Made by a program: the position numbers and the translations under genes. Below, piece by piece: positions 46,918-54,978 of a stretch of 64,000 nucleotides of DNA (positions are counted from its first letter, which is position 1; every line of letters starts with the position of its first letter). Under the pieces are notes generated by a model, which worked only from the letters and a program-made list of their open reading frames with translations, searched no databases and was not told the DNA's origin. The DNA is from Frateuria edaphi (GTDB taxonomy: Bacteria; Pseudomonadota; Gammaproteobacteria; Xanthomonadales; Rhodanobacteraceae), in the NCBI RefSeq assembly GCF_021117405.1, contig NZ_CP088251.1:1116001-1180000 (forward strand), given 5' to 3'.

Positions 46918-47948
46918 GAACGCTCCGGGATAGATGCCTGGGGGACAAATCGCTGCAAGGGCAGGCCCAGCCATTCCAGTGCGGTGCCGTGGAACAACCG
47001 AGCACGGTCCGCTTCATCCAGCCTCAAGGCCTCGATGCCGCTGCCGGGCTCCTGTTCGCCCAGCGGGAAAGGATAGTCGGTGCCCAGCATCACGCGATCG
47101 ACGCCGGTCACATCCAGGAGATACCGCAGCGCCCGCTCGTCGTGCACGCAGGAGTCGAAGTACAGACGTTTCAAGTATTCGCGCGGGTTGCGCGGGTTGT
47201 CGGTAGCGACCAGGTCCGGGCGCATGCGGAAGCCATGCTCGATGCGGCCGATCGACCAGGGAAAGCTGCCGCCGCCGTGGGCCAGCATGATGCGCAGCTT
47301 CGGCAACCGCTCCAGCACGCCGCCGAAGGCCAGGCAGCAGCCGGCGCGCGACTGCTCGGCGGGCATGCCGACCAGCCAGGGCATCCAGTACTTGGGCATC
47401 GTGTCGGTGCCCATCATGTCCCATGGATGGACCAGGATCGCCGCGCCCAGGTCCGCGGCCGCCTCGAAGAACGGGAACAGCTCCGGCGCGTCCAGGTTCC
47501 AGTCGTTGCAATGCGACCCGATCTGCACGCCCTGCAGGCCCAGTTCGTCGATGCAGCGTTCCAGCTCGCGGATGGCCAGCTCCGGCGCCTGCAGCGGCAC
47601 GGTGCCGATCCCCGCGTAGTGGCGCGGGTAGTCCTGGCACATCTGCGCCATGTGGTCGTTCAGGTGCCGATGCAGCTCCAGCGCCTGGTAGCCGGGCGCC
47701 CAGTAGGAAAACAGCACCGGCACGGTGGAAATGACCTGCACGTCCACGCCGAAGCGGGCGTAGTCGTCGATGCGGGTCTGCGGATCGAACGCCGAATCCC
47801 ACACTTCGCGGAAAAACTTGCCGTCCTTGTAGATGCGGTGGCGACCGTCGGTGTGGGTCATGACCGGGAAGCGGTCATTGCCGTATTTGGCGGCCAGGTT
47901 GGGCCAGTCGCGTGGCAGGATGTGCGCGTGGGTGTCGATCTTGAGCAT
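46914..47948 (-). CDS. 2-amino-3-carboxymuconate-6-semialdehyde decarboxylase (ACMSD)
   Basis: The 344-residue amidohydrolase-family decarboxylase removes CO2 from ACMS, steering tryptophan catabolism away from quinolinate. The HxH zinc motif is IDTHAHILP. VHPWDMMGTDTMPKYWMPWLVGMP is an ACMSD hallmark, and LAHGGGSFPWSIGRIEHG and LGTDYPFPLGE carry further ligands. It is the first gene of an ACMSD-exported protein-kynU-methyltransferase operon. Confidence 0.95.
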   Translation of the reverse strand: MLKIDTHAHILPRDWPNLAAKYGNDRFPVMTHTDGRHRIYKDGKFFREVWDSAFDPQTRIDDYARFGVDVQVISTVPVLFSYWAPGYQALELHRHLNDHMAQMCQDYPRHYAGIGTVPLQAPELAIRELERCIDELGLQGVQIGSHCNDWNLDAPELFPFFEAAADLGAAILVHPWDMMGTDTMPKYWMPWLVGMPAEQSRAGCCLAFGGVLERLPKLRIMLAHGGGSFPWSIGRIEHGFRMRPDLVATDNPRNPREYLKRLYFDSCVHDERALRYLLDVTGVDRVMLGTDYPFPLGEQEPGSGIEALRLDEADRARLFHGTALEWLGLPLQRFVPQASIPERS

Positions 47949-48030
47949 CGGGCGAGTCTAGCAGGGCGGTCGCGGCGATCCCGTAGTGCGAAAACCCGGC
48001 CCACTTCCCGTCGTTGCCGGGCCTTTGGCC

Positions 48031-48036
48031 TATACT
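48031..48036 (+). promoter_or_regulatory. Possible -10 box for the ECF sigma gene
   Basis: TATACT lies 85 bases before the GTG start of the sigma gene, in the divergent ACMSD-sigma region. The -35 region (CCGTCG) is poor. Confidence 0.35.
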
Positions 48037-48120
48037 TTTCCCAGCGGCCGAGTCTGGCCGCGTCCGGGATCGGCGCCAGCCGGTCCGCGGCCATCGGGGC
48101 GGGAAGGGACCACCACAGCC

Positions 48121-48681
48121 GTGAACACCAGTGTCGATGTGACGCGACTGCTGCATTCGGCGCAGGCGGGCGATACCGCCGCGCTGGAGGAAGCGCTGCG
48201 CCAGATGTATGCGGCGCTGCACCGGCTGGCCGGCGCGCAGCTGCGCCGCAACACCAGCGAAAGCACCCTTAGCGCCACCGCCCTGGTCAACGAGGCCTAC
48301 CTGAAGGTGTTCGGCGGCAACAGCCCGCCGCAATGGGAAAGCCGCGGCCACCTGCTCGGCGTGGCCGCAAGGGCGATGCGCGAGGTGCTGGTCGATTCGG
48401 CCCGACGCCGCCAGGCGGCCAAGCGCCCGCAGGACTGCGACCGCATCGAGCTGTCCGAAATCTCCGGTTCGCTGATGCCCGACGTCGACTACGTGGGCCT
48501 GCTCGACGCGCTGGACACGCTGGAGCAGATCGACCCGCGCCAGGCCAGCATCGTCTCCATGCGGTTCTTCGTCGGCCTGAGCGCCGAGCAGATCGCCGCC
48601 GCCTTGGGTATCTCCGCCACTACCGTGCAACGCGAGTGGCGCCTGGCGCGTGCCTGGCTTCAGCGCGAACTGCAGGCCTGA
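48121..48681 (+). CDS. ECF-type RNA polymerase sigma factor (TIGR02999-like)
   Basis: The 186-residue protein has sigma region 2 (about 20-95: RNTSESTLSATALVNEAYLKVFGG) and region 4 (about 125-180: DPRQASIVSMRFFVGLSAEQIAAALGISATTVQREW). The acidic DxxE-type patch of region 2.2 is replaced by Thr and Ala (STLSATALVNEAY). That is the hallmark of ECF43-type sigmas, which are activated by Ser/Thr kinase phosphorylation, such as EcfK of X. citri controlling its T6SS. It lies directly upstream of tssB. No kinase gene is visible in the window. It starts with GTG. Confidence 0.88.
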   Translation: MNTSVDVTRLLHSAQAGDTAALEEALRQMYAALHRLAGAQLRRNTSESTLSATALVNEAYLKVFGGNSPPQWESRGHLLGVAARAMREVLVDSARRRQAAKRPQDCDRIELSEISGSLMPDVDYVGLLDALDTLEQIDPRQASIVSMRFFVGLSAEQIAAALGISATTVQREWRLARAWLQRELQA

Positions 48682-48711
48682 GGCCGACGCGCAGGCCTAT
48701 CGGCCTTCTTT
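48681..48711 (+). terminator. Weak possible terminator after the ECF gene
   Basis: AGGCCGA (48681-48687) and TCGGCCT (48700-48706) form a 7-bp stem with a 12-base loop followed by TCTTT, at the ECF stop codon. Confidence 0.4.
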
Positions 48712-49065
48712 GCAGGAACCCTCTCGTAGACGATGCCCTCCCGAGTGGCAGGGGAGAGCTTGCCCACTATCGGGTTCTTGCGGGCGTCGTCCCGACCGTG
48801 TTTTCTTTGTGAACGCTAACTGAACGGCTCGTTCATTTCCGTGGCCGATCCGTGAAGGGCCCCACGCACTAGAACAGTGGGAAGGCGTTAGCCCGCCCTT
48901 TGCCACGCCAGTCGGAAAGAGCCGCAAGCGGAACGGTCCCGTTCCGCGACGCCCGTGCCGTCGACGCGCTGCAGGGACGTGCGCGCGCTGCGCCGCGTGT
49001 CCGCGGGCGTGCCCTCAGGCGTCGCGTTCCAACCGGAAGACCTCAAGTCCCAGGAGACAGCCGCA
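48712..49065 (+). promoter_or_regulatory. Upstream regulatory region of the T6SS operon, with an inverted repeat
   Basis: This gap precedes tssB and should contain its promoter. TGAACG, GCT, CGTTCA (48821-48835) is a perfect 6-bp inverted repeat; another TGAACG half-site lies at 48810-48815 in direct orientation. I see no sigma-54 -24/-12 signature. The rest (48900-49060) is GC-rich, and no small gene is supported. Confidence 0.45.
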
Positions 49066-49572
49066 ATGGCCAAGCAAAGCAGTCAGAAGTTCATCGCGCG
49101 CAACCGCGCGCCGCGGGTGCAGATCGAGTACGACGTCGAGGTCTACGGCGCACAGAAGAAGGTGCAGGTGCCGTTCGTGATGGGCGTCATGTCCGACCTG
49201 TCCGGCGCCAACAACGCCGAACTGCCGCCGATCGAGGACCGCAAGGCGCTGGAGATCGACGTCGACAACTTCGACAGCCGCCTGCAGTCGATGAAGCCGC
49301 GCGTGTCCTTCGCGGTGCCCAACACGCTGACGGGCGAGGGCAACCTCAGCGTCGACATCACCTTCGAGAGCATGGACGACTTCTCGCCCGCCGCCGTGGC
49401 GCGCCGGGTCGCCCCGGTCGCCAAGCTGCTCGAGGCCCGCACGCAACTGGCCAACCTCAATACCTACATGGACGGCAAGGCCGGCGCGGAGAAGCTGATC
49501 GCCCAGGCGATCAACGATCCGGCCCTGCTGCAGTCGCTGGTCTCGGCCGCCAAGCCGAGCGACGGGGAGTAA
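49066..49572 (+). CDS. tssB: T6SS contractile sheath small subunit TssB
   Basis: The 168-residue protein is the TssB/VipA/HsiB sheath subunit. It opens MAKQSSQKFIARNRAPRVQI and has the family motif VPFVMGVMSDLSG and FVVPNTLTGEG-like sequence (FAVPNTLTGEGNLSVDI). It forms the sheath with TssC, whose gene starts four bases after its stop. AGGAGA precedes the ATG; the upstream in-frame residues have no similarity. Confidence 0.96.
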   Translation: MAKQSSQKFIARNRAPRVQIEYDVEVYGAQKKVQVPFVMGVMSDLSGANNAELPPIEDRKALEIDVDNFDSRLQSMKPRVSFAVPNTLTGEGNLSVDITFESMDDFSPAAVARRVAPVAKLLEARTQLANLNTYMDGKAGAEKLIAQAINDPALLQSLVSAAKPSDGE

Positions 49573-49576
49573 GCAC

Positions 49577-51070
49577 ATGTCCACCGAGACCCTGGCCGAA
49601 CGCGGCCAAGCCACCGAAACCCTCGAAGCCGGCGACTTCGCCGCGCTGCTGAGCAAGGAATTCAAGCCCAAGAGCGAGCGCGCGAAGGAAGAGGTCGAGT
49701 CGGCCGTGCGCACGCTCGCCGAGCAGGTGCTGAGCAAGTCCGATGTGGTGTCCGACGACGTCGCCCAGACGATCAACGCCTACATCGCCGAGATCGACCG
49801 CAAGCTCAGCGAGCAGATCAACCAGATCATGCACCACGCCGATTTCCAGAAGCTGGAAAGCGCCTGGCGCGGCCTGCACTACCTGGTCAACAACACCGAG
49901 ACCGACCAGCTCCTGAAGATCCGCGTCATGAACATCTCCAAGAAGGAGCTGGGCAAGACGCTCAAGCGCTACAAGGGCACCGCCTGGGACCAGAGCCCGA
50001 TCTTCAAGAAGATGTACGAAGAGGAATATGGCCAGCTGGGCGGCGAGCCGTACGGCTGCCTTGTCGGCGACTACTACTTCGACCACAGCCCGCAGGACGT
50101 CGAGCTGCTGGGCGGCATCGCCCAGGTGGCGGCCGCAGCGCACGCGCCGTTCCTGGCCGCGGCCAACTCCAGCCTGATGGGCATGGAGAGCTGGAACGAG
50201 CTGTCCAACCCGCGCGACCTGGCCAAGATCTTCTCCACGCCCGACTACGCCTCCTGGCGTTCGCTGCGTGAGTCGGACGACGCCAAGTACCTGGGCCTGG
50301 CGATGCCGCGCACGCTCTCGCGCCTGCCCTACGGCGCCGCCACCAACCCGGTGGAGGAGTTCGACTTCGAGGAAGACACCGCCGGTGCCGATTCCTCCAA
50401 GTACACGTGGCAGAACGCCGCCTACGCGATGGCGGTGAACATCAACCGCTCGTTCAAGGCCTACGGCTGGTGCTCGCGCATCCGCGGCATCGAGTCCGGC
50501 GGCGCGGTCGAAGGCCTGCCGGTGCACGCCTTCCCGACCGACGACGGCGGCGTGGACATGAAGTGCCCGACCGAGATCGCCATCACCGACCGCCGTTCGG
50601 CGGAGCTGGACAAGATGGGCCTGATGCCGCTGGTGCATCGCAAGAACTCGGACATGGCCGCCTTCATCAGCGCCCAGTCGCTGGCCAAGCCGGAGGAGTA
50701 CGACGATCCGGACGCCACCGCCAACGCCGCGCTGAGCTGCCGCCTGCCGTACATGTTCGCCTGCTGCCGCTTCGCGCATTACCTGAAGTGCATCGTGCGC
50801 GACAAGATCGGCTCCTTCAGCGACCGCGAGCAGATGCAGAACTGGCTGACCAACTGGGTCATGCAGTACGTCGACGGCGACCCGGCCAACTCTAGCGAGG
50901 AGACCAAGGCGCGCAAGCCGCTGTCGGCCGCCGAAGTGGTGGTGGAAGAAGTCGAGGGCGCACCGGGCTACTACACCTCCAAGTTCTTCCTCAAGCCGCA
51001 TTACCAGCTCGAGGGTCTCACCGTGTCGCTGCGGCTGGTCTCGCGCCTGCCGTCGGCTGCCAAGGCCTGA
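49577..51070 (+). CDS. tssC: T6SS contractile sheath large subunit TssC
   Basis: The 497-residue TssC/VipB/HsiC protein has DFQKLESAWRGLHYLVNNTET, GKTLKRYKGTAWDQSPIFKKMYEEEYG, the SSLMGMESWNELSNPRDL region and SRLPYGAATNPVEEFDFEED. It assembles with TssB into the cytoplasmic sheath that drives the Hcp tube. The length is normal for the family. A hairpin and a 159-base gap separate it from hcp. Confidence 0.97.
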   Translation: MSTETLAERGQATETLEAGDFAALLSKEFKPKSERAKEEVESAVRTLAEQVLSKSDVVSDDVAQTINAYIAEIDRKLSEQINQIMHHADFQKLESAWRGLHYLVNNTETDQLLKIRVMNISKKELGKTLKRYKGTAWDQSPIFKKMYEEEYGQLGGEPYGCLVGDYYFDHSPQDVELLGGIAQVAAAAHAPFLAAANSSLMGMESWNELSNPRDLAKIFSTPDYASWRSLRESDDAKYLGLAMPRTLSRLPYGAATNPVEEFDFEEDTAGADSSKYTWQNAAYAMAVNINRSFKAYGWCSRIRGIESGGAVEGLPVHAFPTDDGGVDMKCPTEIAITDRRSAELDKMGLMPLVHRKNSDMAAFISAQSLAKPEEYDDPDATANAALSCRLPYMFACCRFAHYLKCIVRDKIGSFSDREQMQNWLTNWVMQYVDGDPANSSEETKARKPLSAAEVVVEEVEGAPGYYTSKFFLKPHYQLEGLTVSLRLVSRLPSAAKA

Positions 51071-51085
51071 CGCTCAACGACCGGT

Positions 51086-51107
51086 GATGGCGGCGCATGC
51101 CGCCATC
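51086..51107 (+). other. Perfect hairpin between tssC and hcp
   Basis: GATGGCGGC, GCAT, GCCGCCATC forms a 9-bp stem 16 bases after the tssC stop, without a following T run. It is a candidate mRNA-processing or stability element. Confidence 0.7.
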
Positions 51108-51229
51108 GCCGTGTCGCATGCGCCAACCGGCGAAGTTCCACCCGCACCGCAGCAAGACGATCCGAAGGGCAGGGACGCGTCCCGCCGGCGGTATCGAACA
51201 TCCATCACGAAACGTAGGGAGAAGGTTTC

Positions 51230-51733
51230 ATGGCATTCGACATGCACATCAAGTTCGGCGCCGGCAAGGTCAAGATCGAAGGCGCGTCCAACCACAAGAA
51301 GCACAAGGGCGAGGTGCCGATCCTTGCCTGGTCGTGGGGCGTGAGCAACACCGGCGACCTGCATACCGGCGGTGGCTCGGCCAGCGGCGGCAAGGCCCAC
51401 GTGCAGGACATCTCGATCACCAAGTACGTCGACGGCTGCTCCAACGCGCTGCTGGACGCGGTCTGCACGGGCGGTCGCATGGACCAGGCCTGGCTGTACG
51501 TCACCAACGCCACCGGTGAGCAGACCGACTTCCTCACCATCGAGCTCTCCGAGGGCGTGCTGGTGACCTCCGTGTCGACCGGCGGCAGCGGCGGCGAAGA
51601 TCGCCTGACCGAGAACATCACCCTGCACTTCGGCAAGTTCAAGTATTCGTTCCAGCCGCAGGACGACAAGGGTGCCAAGCAGGGCGGCGCCAAGGAATTC
51701 ACCTACGACATCCAGGGCGTGGCCAAGGCCTGA
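51230..51733 (+). CDS. hcp: T6SS inner tube protein Hcp
   Basis: The 167-residue protein begins MAFDMHIKFGAGKVKIEGAS and has the Hcp-type PILAWSWGVSN, GKAHVQDISITKYVDGCSNALLDAVCTGG and the C-terminal ITLHFGKFKYSFQPQD. It forms the hexameric rings of the tube and carries small effectors in its lumen. It is preceded by a hairpin-containing leader and a strong GTAGGGAGAAGG ribosome-binding region, consistent with high expression. Confidence 0.97.
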   Translation: MAFDMHIKFGAGKVKIEGASNHKKHKGEVPILAWSWGVSNTGDLHTGGGSASGGKAHVQDISITKYVDGCSNALLDAVCTGGRMDQAWLYVTNATGEQTDFLTIELSEGVLVTSVSTGGSGGEDRLTENITLHFGKFKYSFQPQDDKGAKQGGAKEFTYDIQGVAKA

Positions 51734-51786
51734 TCCTGACCTGCAACGCCTTCCCGGGCGTACCCGAAACCTCCAGGGGCGTGACC

Positions 51787-52587
51787 ATGACACCCGAGAA
51801 CATGCTGAAGGAAGGTCGCCTGGACGAGGCGTTGCAGGGCCTCACCTCGCAGGTGCGGAACAACCCGGCGGACGCGCGCTGCCGGGTGTTCCTGTTCCAG
51901 CTGCTGGCCCTGCTCGGCCAGTGGGACCGCGCACAGGCGCAGCTGAAGGTCAGCGGCGAACTGGACGTGAACAACACCCTGATGGCCGGCGCCTATGCGC
52001 AGGCCCTGCGGGGCGAAATGATGCGCGTCGGCGTGCTCGCCGGCGAGCGCATGCCTTCGGTGGTGGGCGAGCCGTCCCAGTGGATGGCGCTGCTGCTGCA
52101 GGCGCTCAGGCTCGATGCACAGGGGCAGCACACGCAAGCGGCGCCGCTGCGTGAACAGGCCTTCGAACTGGCGCCGACCGTGTCGGGCGAGATCGACGGC
52201 GAGGCATTCGAATGGATCGCCGACGCGGACCCGCGTTTCGGTCCATGCCTGGAAATGGTGGTCAACGGCGGTTATGCCTGGGTGCCGTTCGACCGCTTGA
52301 AGCAACTGGTTTTCGAAGCGCCCACCGACCTGCGCGACAAGATCTGGGCGCCGGTACAGGTGACCTGGAGCAACGGCGGCCAGGCGGTCGGCTTCGTGCC
52401 GTGCCGCTACCCGGCCTCGGAGCGTTCGGCCGATGCCGAACTGGTGCTCGCGCGTCGTACCGATTGGGAGGAACGCGATTCCGGCCTGGTCGTCGGGCTG
52501 GGCCAGCGCATGCTCGCGACCGACGCGGGCGAATACTCGCTGCTGGACGTGCGCTCCATCGTTTTCAACACCGATCCAGCCGCCTGA
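51787..52587 (+). CDS. tagJ: T6SS accessory protein TagJ (ImpE/HsiE)
   Basis: The 266-residue protein matches ImpE/TagJ. It opens with a short helix (MTPENMLKEGRLDEALQGL) of the type that binds the N-domain of ClpV in P. aeruginosa. A TPR-like middle and a C-terminal domain follow, the latter with FDRLKQLVFEAPTDLRDKIWAPVQVTWSNGG. AGGGGC favours the ATG at 51787 over the GTG at 51781. Its stop overlaps tssE by TGATG. The gene order tssB-tssC-hcp-tagJ is that of the P. aeruginosa HSI-1 type. Confidence 0.93.
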   Translation: MTPENMLKEGRLDEALQGLTSQVRNNPADARCRVFLFQLLALLGQWDRAQAQLKVSGELDVNNTLMAGAYAQALRGEMMRVGVLAGERMPSVVGEPSQWMALLLQALRLDAQGQHTQAAPLREQAFELAPTVSGEIDGEAFEWIADADPRFGPCLEMVVNGGYAWVPFDRLKQLVFEAPTDLRDKIWAPVQVTWSNGGQAVGFVPCRYPASERSADAELVLARRTDWEERDSGLVVGLGQRMLATDAGEYSLLDVRSIVFNTDPAA

Positions 52588-53090
52588 TGGCCGAGCTGAC
52601 CACCCAGGAGCGCTTGCAGCCCTCGTTGCTCGACCGGCTGACCGACGAGGAGCCGGGCAAGGCCGACGAGAGCCGCGAGAAGCGGGTGATCTCCGCCACG
52701 CGCCTGCGCGATTGCGTGGCGCGAGACATTTCCTGGCTGCTCAACTGCGTGAACCTCGGCAGCGGCGTGGAGCTGGACGATTATCCGGAGGTGGCCCGCT
52801 CGGTACTCAATTTCGGCATCCCGGACCTGACCGGCATGGCGCTCTCGGGCGTCGATGCGAGCGTCCTGCAGCGCCAGCTGCGCGAGGCGCTGATCGCGTT
52901 CGAACCACGCCTGACCGGGAGCACGCTGCGCGTGGCCGTCAACACGGACGGCAAGCGCATGGACCAGCAGTCGCTGGTCTTCAACATCGAATCGGAAATG
53001 TGGGCCCAGCCGATTCCGCTGAACCTCTATCTCAAGACCGAGATCGACCTGGAAACCGGCCGCTTCAGCGTTTCCGAGAGCCTGGGCTGA
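52587..53090 (+). CDS. tssE: T6SS baseplate protein TssE (gp25-like)
   Basis: The 167-residue protein has the gp25/TssE lysozyme-like fold pattern. RLRDCVARDISWLLNCVNL is the classic motif of the family; NFGIPDLTGMAL follows, and the end is LYLKTEIDLETGRFSVSESLG. It is a baseplate wedge component. It overlaps tagJ by one base (TGATG) and lies four bases from tssF, so it is part of a tightly coupled block. Confidence 0.95.
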   Translation: MAELTTQERLQPSLLDRLTDEEPGKADESREKRVISATRLRDCVARDISWLLNCVNLGSGVELDDYPEVARSVLNFGIPDLTGMALSGVDASVLQRQLREALIAFEPRLTGSTLRVAVNTDGKRMDQQSLVFNIESEMWAQPIPLNLYLKTEIDLETGRFSVSESLG

Positions 53091-53094
53091 AGCC

Positions 53095-54978
53095 ATGGAT
53101 CCGCGCCTGCTCCGCTACTACAACCGCGAACTGCAGCACGTGCGCGAGATGGGCGGGGAGTTCGCGCGCGAGTACCCGAAGATCGCCGGCCGCCTGGGCC
53201 TGGAAGGCTTCGAATGCGCCGACCCCTACGTCGAGCGCCTGCTTGAGGGCTTTGCCTTCCTCGCCGCACGCGTGCAGCTGAAGCTCGATGCGCAGCAGCC
53301 GGTGTTCACCCAGCACCTGATGGAGATGGTGTACCCGCATTATCTCGCCCCCGTGCCGTCGATGGCGGTGGTGGAGATGGCGGCGGACCTGAAGGAAAGC
53401 GCGCTGGTCGGCGGCCACGTGGTGCCGCGCCACACCGCCCTGCGCAGCCTGACTGGCCGTGATGACCGCACTGCCTGCGAATACCGCACGGCGCACGATG
53501 TCACGCTCTGGCCGCTCAAGCTCACCGAGGCAAAGTATTTCGATACGCCAGCGGCCATCGCCGCTGCGGGCGTGTCCATTCCTGCGGACCGCACCGTACG
53601 GGCCGGCCTGCGCCTTAAGTTCGCGGTCACCGCCGGCGCGCAGGCCAACCTGCTGGCGATGGACGAACTGCCGATCTTCCTGGCCGGTGCCGACGAGTTG
53701 CCCAAGCGTCTGTACGAACAGTTGCTCGGCAATGTCGCGGGCGTGGCGGTGCGCGCCAAGGGCGAGGGTGGCATCTCCAGCACCTGGCTCGAACCGGGCA
53801 GCATCAAGCCCAAGGGCTTCGACGACGCCGAGGCGATGATTCCCTACAGCGGCCGCTCCTTCAGCGGCTACCGGCTGCTGCAGGAATACTTCGCCTGTCC
53901 CGAGCGTTTCCTGTTCGCCGTGTTCACCGGCCTGCGCCAGGCGCTGGCCCGGGCGCAGGGCAACGAGTTCGAGATCGTGGTGCTGTTCGACCGCAGCGTC
54001 AGCCGCCTGCACAACGCGGTGGACGCAGGCAACTTCCGGCTGTTCTGCACGCCGGCGGTAAACCTGTTCCCGCGCCGCGCCGATCGCATCCACCTGCAAC
54101 AGGGTCGCACCGAATACCACGTGCTGGCCGACCGCACGCGACCGATGGATTTCGAGATCCATTCGATCGGCAACGTCGAAGGCTTCGGCGATAGCCAGGA
54201 ACCCGAGCAGCGCTTCCAGCCCTTCTATGGCTGCGATGAGCGTACCTGGCAGGGCGGGCACGGCGCGTTCTACACGGTGCGGCGCGAGCCTCGCCAACTG
54301 TCGTCGCGGCAGAAGCTGCAGGGCGCGCGCTCCAGCTACGTCGGCAGCGAACTGTTCATCGCGCTGGTCGATGGCAGCGAGGCGCCGTATTCCAGTCGCC
54401 TGCGCCAGGTCGGCATGCAGTTGATGTGCACCAACCGCGACCTGCCGTTGCAGATGCCGGTAGGCAAATCGCATACCGACTTCACGCTGGACATCGGCGC
54501 GCCGGTCGAATCGGTGCGTTGTGTCGCCGGACCGACCAAGCCGCGAGCCGCGGTCGCTGGCGGCGAGACCGCCTGGCGGCTGCTCAGCCACCTGCAGCTG
54601 AATTACGTCTCGCTGCTGGGCGAAGGCAACGCCGATGGCGCCGCTGCGCTGCGCGAGATGCTCACGCTCTACTGCGACGAGTTCGACTCGGCCGCACGCC
54701 GGCAGATCGACGGCATCAAGGCGGTGGGCTCGCAATCGATCGTGCGGCGCATTCCTGTGCCGGGCCCCATCAGCTTCGGCCGCGGCCTGGAAATCACACT
54801 GACCTGCGACGAGGGCGCCTTCGAAGGTACGGGCGCCTTCCTGCTCGGTTCGGTCATGCAACATTTCTTCGCACGCTACGTCTCGATCAACTCCTTCACC
54901 GAGACGGTGCTGCGCACCCTGGAACGCAACGAGGTCGCCCGATGGCCGGCACGGCTGGGCTCGCGCCAGACGCTGTAG
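53095..54978 (+). CDS. tssF: T6SS baseplate protein TssF
   Basis: The 627-residue protein starts MDPRLLRYYNRELQHVREMGGEFAREYPKIAGRLG, a TssF/VasA hallmark. FECADPYVERLLEGFAFLAARVQLKLD follows. With TssG, TssE and TssK it forms the baseplate. The length is normal. Its end overlaps tssG by 37 bases. Confidence 0.96.
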   Translation: MDPRLLRYYNRELQHVREMGGEFAREYPKIAGRLGLEGFECADPYVERLLEGFAFLAARVQLKLDAQQPVFTQHLMEMVYPHYLAPVPSMAVVEMAADLKESALVGGHVVPRHTALRSLTGRDDRTACEYRTAHDVTLWPLKLTEAKYFDTPAAIAAAGVSIPADRTVRAGLRLKFAVTAGAQANLLAMDELPIFLAGADELPKRLYEQLLGNVAGVAVRAKGEGGISSTWLEPGSIKPKGFDDAEAMIPYSGRSFSGYRLLQEYFACPERFLFAVFTGLRQALARAQGNEFEIVVLFDRSVSRLHNAVDAGNFRLFCTPAVNLFPRRADRIHLQQGRTEYHVLADRTRPMDFEIHSIGNVEGFGDSQEPEQRFQPFYGCDERTWQGGHGAFYTVRREPRQLSSRQKLQGARSSYVGSELFIALVDGSEAPYSSRLRQVGMQLMCTNRDLPLQMPVGKSHTDFTLDIGAPVESVRCVAGPTKPRAAVAGGETAWRLLSHLQLNYVSLLGEGNADGAAALREMLTLYCDEFDSAARRQIDGIKAVGSQSIVRRIPVPGPISFGRGLEITLTCDEGAFEGTGAFLLGSVMQHFFARYVSINSFTETVLRTLERNEVARWPARLGSRQTL

